Below are positions 57,901 through 64,000 of a DNA stretch of 64,000 nt, piece after piece. The stretch is from Bryopsis sp. KO-2023 (Eukaryota; Chlorophyta; Ulvophyceae; Bryopsidales; Bryopsidaceae). The position numbers and the translations under genes were made by a program. The notes beneath the pieces were generated by a model that saw only the letters and a list, made by a program, of their open reading frames with translations, had not been told where the DNA came from and did no database searches. Each line of letters starts with the position of its first letter. The first letter of the stretch is position 1. Where the stretch lies: NCBI GenBank assembly GCA_030272585.1, contig BSYQ01000012.1, forward strand, positions 310,001 to 374,000, in the 5' to 3' direction.

Positions 57901-60277
57901 ATTGTCAAGCAACTGGAAGGAAGTGTGAGACGGACCTTTTCAAAAAAAAGCTTTATTCCACCTAATCGAAGCAACCCGAACAAGTCATAACAATGTCCAA
58001 TGTTTTTCCGTGTGTTTTGTTCCTGTTTTCCTGTTTTTAGTTTCTTTTTTTTTTTTTTTTTTTGAGGGGGGGGGAAGGGGCCCCTCAGGTGGCACCACTC
58101 ACACCTGAGCGAGACGATTTCATCGAGGTCGACGGAGGCTGATACGACTTCGACATCCTCCATGCAAAATTGTTTTCCTTGGGCAACCATTTGGCCATTC
58201 ACGGCGACACAGGCACATCCATCGAAATACAGTCGCCCACCGTCGCAGCCACGTTGGTTCGCATACAGATAAACACCTCCACACTGGTGTTCATCAACAT
58301 TTGTTTTGAGGGGACATTCACAGGCAAAAAAAACAACTGTGTAAGCGGATGTTTTGCACTCAGAACAGGAAGTCATCATGGTTCGGGAATACTCCTCCCC
58401 CCCCCCCCCACACACAAACAAAAAAGTCAAAAAACTTTTTTTTGTATATATGAAACGAAAAGCAGCATACAGCTGAAAAATCAAAAAATTGAAATTAAGG
58501 GCTACATGTAAGCTACATCATTTTCCAATCCCCCCCCCCTTGGAATTTTCTTTTTGTTATTTTTCTCCTCCATTCTGGACCGAGCCCCACCCCAAACCCT
58601 CCTCACCTTTCCGGTGGCGTTCATAATGAGGTCCAGTCTTTTGTCGAGTTTTCTCAGCTGGTGGTGCGACCCGCTGCCATTGCTTATTACTTCGATACCA
58701 CTCAAAGCCAACCTGGACAAAAAATAAAATAAAATAAGCACACACACAAGCAAAAAAAACAATAGACTTTTGTGACTGCAGCGACCCCCCCCCGCCCTCC
58801 CCAAGCAAATAGGGTTACTCAAATTGGAGATTGTCTGTACCTTATGTGGGGGGCATCCGGGGTGAACAGCTCTTCGCACGTTTCGCTGGCCACGCTGGTA
58901 TCGTTGAATAACAGTGCAGCATCCCCCAATGGGCAAACACGCTGTCCAGTGACGGCTCGAATCAAAGAAGGCAACTGAAACTCTTCAGTGACCCCAGGAT
59001 TTTCCCATTGTGAAAAGTACCTGTGAGGGGGGGGCATTGATATTAGTAATCAGCAGCGAAAAGCAACACCGGATGTAAGCAATATACACTGAAGAAAGTG
59101 ACGACCGAGAAAACAGCAAGGCGGCAGGCAAACATGTGCATTTTCGGTTTTTGAATTGTTTTATTTTGGCTATTTTTATTTTCTTGGAAAAGCACATCTT
59201 TAATTTTTTTTGTTTTTTTAGATGTGTCATGCCCCTTACGAGAGGAAGAACAAGAAAGGTCGAAAAAAGATATGACAGATTTATTTTTTGGAGGGGGAAG
59301 TATTGTCTAAAGCATCACCTGCCCTCTCTGTAGTTTCCATCGTTGGCTAAATATCTTTTCGGACGAATCAGCAGCACTTTTCGATTCAACAAGAACACTC
59401 GACAATTGTATCGCACCCCTGGTATTTATTTAAAAAAAACACACACACACACAAAAATATCATACTAGCACAAAAAAGAAACAAATGCGAAATCAATCTA
59501 AAACTTCAATTAAAGAACTGGATATTTGTTGTTGTTTTTTCTTATATGCACAAAAAAAAAACTGGCATAATTATTAAAAGCCTCTTACCAGCATGAATGA
59601 CAGGAAGCCCCACATCGATAACCATGTCCTTGGTGTATTCTTCTTCAATGAGCTCCTGCAGGTTTTCACACCAGAAATAAAACAAAAAATTACCCCGCAG
59701 ACAGAAAGAGGAAAAAAAAACCTTCCCAGGAACCTCCACTCGATGACCATAATTCAAACTGAGCAACGATGCATGCATGCAACCTTACATGCATCATCAC
59801 ATGCATGGATGCATTCATGCATGCATCACCTCACCCTGACACACTCCCATGAATGCTCCACCGTATCTAGCTCGGTGAAATGATCTTCGCAACCATATCC
59901 CGGCACTTCCAGTTCTGGGCCAACCTAATGCAACGATGTCAGACTTTTTGATCAAGGAATTTTCTCACATGGCCATTTCAGGATCGAACATAATGGAGCC
60001 AGGTTCCATAAGCAAAAGAGAATGGCCAGAATTGGTACATTGGTGGCTGACGACTTTACTGTAAAACTGTAGAACACAAGCGGAATAAGGATAAGAGAAG
60101 GGAGGGGGGGGGGGGCGGGGGCGTATCGTTATTGGAATGTTTTCGGCGCACTCTGTATCTAGCTCCCTTCTGTCGAGCCAAAGTGATGGAGCGCTTGATG
60201 CGCTCCAAGTTGCCCTTGAAGTCCATCGCCCATTGGTTCAAATTGCAGGTCGCAAAAGTTGCGACCCTGCGAACCAT
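55000..60277 (-). CDS. NADSYN1: Glutamine-dependent NAD+ synthetase
   Basis: Thirteen exons (minus): 60277-60152, 59924-59835, 59655-59589, 59418-59319, 59020-58841, 58712-58607, 58283-58105, 57666-57562, 57472-57304, 57026-56857, 56307-55962, 55755-55636, 55329-55000; 695 aa, close to the usual ~700. It makes NAD+ from deamido-NAD, ATP and glutamine (EC 6.3.5.1) in the cytosol. The N-terminal nitrilase-type glutaminase domain starts [17 protein letters not shown]; its Glu-Lys-Cys triad is E46 (GPELE), K115 (IRPK) and C176 (SETCEE). The synthetase domain has the PP-loop LPLSGGADS (354-362), [33 protein letters not shown] and [14 protein letters not shown]. All catalytic residues are present. 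Intron phases close throughout; the exon 8-9 and 9-10 joins were chosen by phase and family alignment. It is divergent from TRAPPC13. Confidence 0.93.
59769..59826. repeat. ATGC-type microsatellite in NADSYN1 intron 2
   Basis: Repeated GCAT/ATGCATGC units with small interruptions. A shorter relative occurs at about 26440-26460. Confidence 0.7.
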
Positions 60278-60550
60278 CGTGCCGACCTTTCGCAGACGGG
60301 AGGGGGGCCGCTCCGCAACTCAGCCTTTATCACCAGACGCAGCCCTTGTAGATGGGACGGAAACGGCGGATCCCTGTGAATCGCCCGCATCATTTCTGAG
60401 GGTCGACTGTGTTTTTCTCGTTTTTTGCTGTGGATGGCCACCATTTGGACAGGATTTTTTTTCACCAACACAACAAAAGTGTGAGAAAGTGTGTGAGGAG
60501 TGTTGTGTTACGTTTTTTCGGTTGCTGGCTTTTTATCTTGGCAGTTTCAG
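60278..60550. promoter_or_regulatory. 273 bp bidirectional promoter NADSYN1 / TRAPPC13
   Basis: This is the whole interval between the two start codons, so both promoters must lie here. It contains repeated gtgtgag/gtgtgtgagg motifs near 60479-60500 and a splice-acceptor-like ttggcag just before the TRAPPC13 start. No TATA box is obvious. Confidence 0.5.
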
Positions 60551-63500
60551 ATGGCGCTGGATTCTCCTAGAGACGGATCTCTGCTGTCCTTCCGCGTGCT
60601 TCGCCTTTCGAAACCTCAAATAAACTTGACGGCCCCCGAGCGCGTGGACCTCGCGCGGGATGTGCGTGAGGGCGGGACGCTGTCGCCGTTGATCCCAGAA
60701 AGTCGATCCGAGTTCGTCCCCGAAGAGGCGTTCGCTCGGCGCGTGGAGTGTCGCCATCCTGCCGATCTTTTTGGAGTGGACGGGTCGATAGAGTTGGCCC
60801 GGGACATCGGTGAAGTGTATTTGGGAGAGGTAAGCAAAACGCTCCATAAATTTTTCTCGACCCTCCCTCCAACCAACTTCAGAATAAAATGAACTACATA
60901 TGCAAAATTTTGTGTTCCTTTTGTTGCTTTTTTTTTCCCTGTGAGGAAAAACAGAAAAATAAATAAAATGCTGTGGGACTTCTCATTTTTCATTATTTTA
61001 CGTCTTGCTGGAAAAAAAAAGGTGAAAATGTTCTTTAAGTTATCAAGTACATATAAATATACTTTTTTTTTCTTTGAATTTTTTATTAATATTTTCCTTT
61101 CTCTCTCCTCTTTTTTTTTGTTTCTTTTCAACTCTGAATTTATTTCGATCCCGAAAATAAATTCAAAGTCCTTTTATTTGTTTTTCCCTCTTTCTGTGTA
61201 TGTATGTCAGACGATCTCTTGCTATGCCAGCCTGGGGAATTATTCCAATCAAGTGGTTTCGCTGGTCGACATAAAAGCGGAAATGCAAAGCGAAAGGTCC
61301 AGATCCTATTTGTTTCAAAACTCCACCCCTCTTCCAGGAATGGCTCCGGGCGTCAAAAGGGACTTCACCATAAAATTCGACGTCAAAGAATTGGGCAGCC
61401 ATACTCTGATTTGCACCAGCCAATACACTTCCCAGGACGGAGATCGAAAGTAAATCGCTCTAAGTCTGTCTGGGGTGCGTCGTCCATTATTGCCTATTTC
61501 CAGTTTTATCAGGATTTTGTTCTTTTTTCCTTTTTTAATTTAAAATTAAGTCTGTCGGTGGGCGTAACTGAACTCTCTGCCGAGTTTTTGACCCCTTTCG
61601 ATTCTTGACTCAAAACAAACAGAATTAAAAAATTGAAACAAAATAAAAATGTGTAGCACCCTTTCAATTGTAGACGAGAAATAAATTTAAAATTTAGAAT
61701 TAAAAGCAATTTTAAATTAAATTGAGTAGCAGAATTAAAATTGAATAGTCAGACCAGGCTGGCGCAGGTCGAGTTCCTATTTTTTCTTTATCGGACAGGT
61801 TTTCCTGCTATTTTTTTTTTCAACATGCATATTCCCTTTCGATACTGTACTCTCTTTTTTCCCCTCCTGAAAAGGATTTGAACGCGAATCTGTTGCATGT
61901 ATCTTTTGTAACTAAAATTTAGTTTTACCATTACATTTTTCAGACATCCATCGAGGGTCATGTCCTTTTTCAGGACAATTTTATCGAATTCATTTTTTAC
62001 AGAGACAATTCGCTCACCGACTCTATGATCTAACATTTGCATGCTCCCCCCCCCCTTTTTTTTTCAGGATTTGCCCCCAGTACTTCAGATTTTCCGCATC
62101 CAGCCCTCTTTCTTTGAGAACCAAGGTTCGACCGGTGGCGGGGGACATATTCTTGGAAGCCTGTTTGGAAAATGCCAAGAGCGGTCCGCTGATACTGGAA
62201 TACGTTCGATTCGATCCCAGCAAAGCTTACACGGTTGCTTCCGTAGACCAGCATCCTGAATCCATAACCAGCGGCCCCCTCAAGGATTACATAAACTCTC
62301 TGAAGGTGTGTGTGTGTGAGTGTGTGTGGAGGTTTTCCCGAAGGAAAACAAGATTGTTCTGTAGGTTTTTTTTTTTTTTTTTTTTTGGGGGGGGGGGTAA
62401 TTTGGCAGCGAGATTCCGGGACAAAAAATAGCTTATGCAATTCATTTAATCGAAGAAGGGGTTTCGTTTAGTCTTTGGACCAAAAGTGGTCCTCAAAGTG
62501 AAAGAAGCAAAAAAAAACCCAAATCATTATGTATTTATTTATTCATTTTATTTTTTCTTTTTAATTTATTTTTTTTGTTTGCTTGCTTGCACACTTTTTC
62601 TTCTTCTCAGAGTTATTTGTTATATTCATATTGACATATTAAACATTTTTCGAGGGGGGTCTATGCTCCCCCCCCCCCCCCCCCCCTCCTCAGCAGGTTG
62701 GTGTTATTCACCCGACATAAAACCTCTTCCAGCAGTTTTCATTGAGGGTTTCCGATTCTGGTTTCGTTTGTTCTAAGGATGCATCCTATGTGTTTTCCTC
62801 TCAAACAAATCTGCAATTTCAATTTCAATTTTTTTTTTTTTTTGCTTCAGATTGTGCAACCAAACAAAGGCACTCGGAATTTTCTGTTCAAATTTTCTCC
62901 CACGGAATCTACTTCTTCTTCCGTGGAATCCGCGTCCGCCGATGAAAGAGGGGTTTTGGGGAAAATGGAAATTAAATGGAAAGGGGCCCTCGGCGAGATC
63001 GGCCGGTTGCAAACTCAATTGATCAAAACTGGTGGGGCCACCACGTTTCGTTGTTTTTTGTTTTTTTTGAATTTTCCCCAAAACCCACAGAAATATGCTG
63101 CTTGTAATTCACACACCGATAGCAAACCGATATGTTTGGCGGTTTTCTGTTGTTGTTTTTCTTGAAAGAGTTGGGAAGGCCGTCTTGCTTGATGTTTTTG
63201 GCCCCTTTATTTTGGTGATAATATCCATATTTTGGAAAGAATTTCTGAAATGCATATTATAAGGACCAGCAACCTCGGAGAAGTTGTTTTTCTTCTGGGG
63301 CAGTGACCATGATTCGTGGATCCTGGATGCTGGGGTTTTTCAGGGTAAAAAAAAATCCAGGGAGTTACTACTTAGTGATCGAGTGCTTGATACTTTTGAT
63401 CAGCTTTTGGTTTTTGTGTTTTTGTGTTGTTTTTTTTTCCCTCAGGGGGAAGCAGTGGACAAAAAGATATTCAAGGCCAGGTAATCAAGATGAACGATTC

Positions 63501-64000
63501 TGTGCCAATCTTCGATCCTTTCGAGGTCACTGTTAGGATCCGAAACACCACGGTCCGAGCATTGGGCCCATTGAGTCTCGTACTGAAACCAGGTAAATTG
63601 ACCAAAAACAAATGAAAAACAAATGAAAAATGGATGGAAAATGCATGTTTTGAGTGAGCGGATTCCAGCATCGTTTTCCATGCATACACACATGAGAGGA
63701 TTTTTTTTTTTCATCCAAAAAGTCTGTCAATGTAACCTTACACACATGTGTTTTGCGAAAAGCCCATGTTTCGAAAAGAATATATCTGTGTTCCACCCTC
63801 AACCAATTTTCTTTTTTGTTTCGAAAAAAATAAATAAAACATTGAGTTCCACCACCCTAGCAGTTTTTTTTTTATCAATTTCTTTTTTGAAAATGATCTT
63901 TTTGTTTTTCCCCTCTCCCCTCAAAGCAAACAACATGAAAGCTGAGGAAATGCCGGTGCTGATGGATGGACTCCAATCGATTCTGCTGAACACGCTCCCT
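60551..64000 (+). CDS. TRAPPC13: TRAPPC13 (TRAPP complex subunit), 3' incomplete
   Basis: Exons 60551-60829, 61211-61449, 62068-62305, 62851-63031, 63446-63592 and 63927-64000+, all GT-AG with matching phases; the gene runs off the window. The start MALDSPRDGSLLSFRVLRLSKP matches the family's opening. Later landmarks are IGEVYLGETISCYASLGNYSNQVV, VKELGSHTLICTSQYTS, QYFRFSASSPLSLRTKV, GDIFLEACLENA, KMEIKWKGALGEIGRLQTQ and FDPFEVTVRIRNTT. TRAPPC13 is a beta-sandwich subunit of the metazoan/fungal TRAPPIII-type vesicle tethering complex and works on Golgi or autophagy membranes. About 364 residues are encoded here; the family has ~410-420, so only the last exon or two are missing. Confidence 0.9.

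Overview
This is nuclear DNA from a eukaryote. The genes carry many GT-AG introns, one locus is a U2 spliceosomal RNA, and the proteins are eukaryotic families (NAD synthetase of the glutamine-dependent type, TRAPPC13, DENND6, PP2C, mTERF). The mix of an organelle-type mTERF protein, a secreted expansin-like protein, a copper monooxygenase and AIG1-like GTPases suggests a free-living protist or alga. A secondary-plastid alga such as a chromerid is my weak guess; the window does not settle the lineage. Introns and spacers are AT-rich and full of homopolymers, often poly-T directly followed by poly-G (or poly-C followed by poly-A on the other strand).

Layout. 1-4.1 kb: mostly spacer, with one possible Pro/Ala-rich terminal exon. 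4.15-5.46 kb: a four-exon expansin-like secreted protein. 5.5-12.6 kb: gene-poor, with a lone signal-peptide exon on the minus strand, clusters of palindromes and a ~200 bp tandem repeat. 12.61-17.36 kb: a complete tyrosine-recombinase retrotransposon (DIRS order, Ngaro/PAT/Kangaroo-like) with split direct repeats. 17.6-22.1 kb: a ten-exon secreted copper monooxygenase with an N-terminal temptin-like module. 23.6-25 kb: a U2 snRNA gene next to a long inverted pair of minisatellite arms and an unidentified structured element. 27.2-31.05 kb (minus): a protein with two AIG1-like GTPase domains and a nearby disordered ORF. 31.7-34.2 kb: a TIGR02452/PARG-type glycohydrolase (minus) divergent from a secreted fucolectin (plus). 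38.1-41.95 kb (minus): an eight-exon PP2C phosphatase, divergent from an mTERF gene (42.8-45.7 kb, plus). 47.1-49.1 kb: an intronless DENND6 homologue. 49.1-55 kb: gene-poor, with a small MITE and several palindromes. 55.0-60.28 kb (minus): a thirteen-exon NAD synthetase, divergent over 273 bp from TRAPPC13 (60.55 kb to the window end, plus, incomplete).

The genes do not form a single pathway. Two sets are thematically linked: secreted or wall-facing proteins (expansin-like, temptin-monooxygenase, fucolectin, signal-peptide exon) and membrane-traffic proteins (DENND6, TRAPPC13). The exon chains given for eight genes were built by hand; splice phases close without a remainder in every complete gene.
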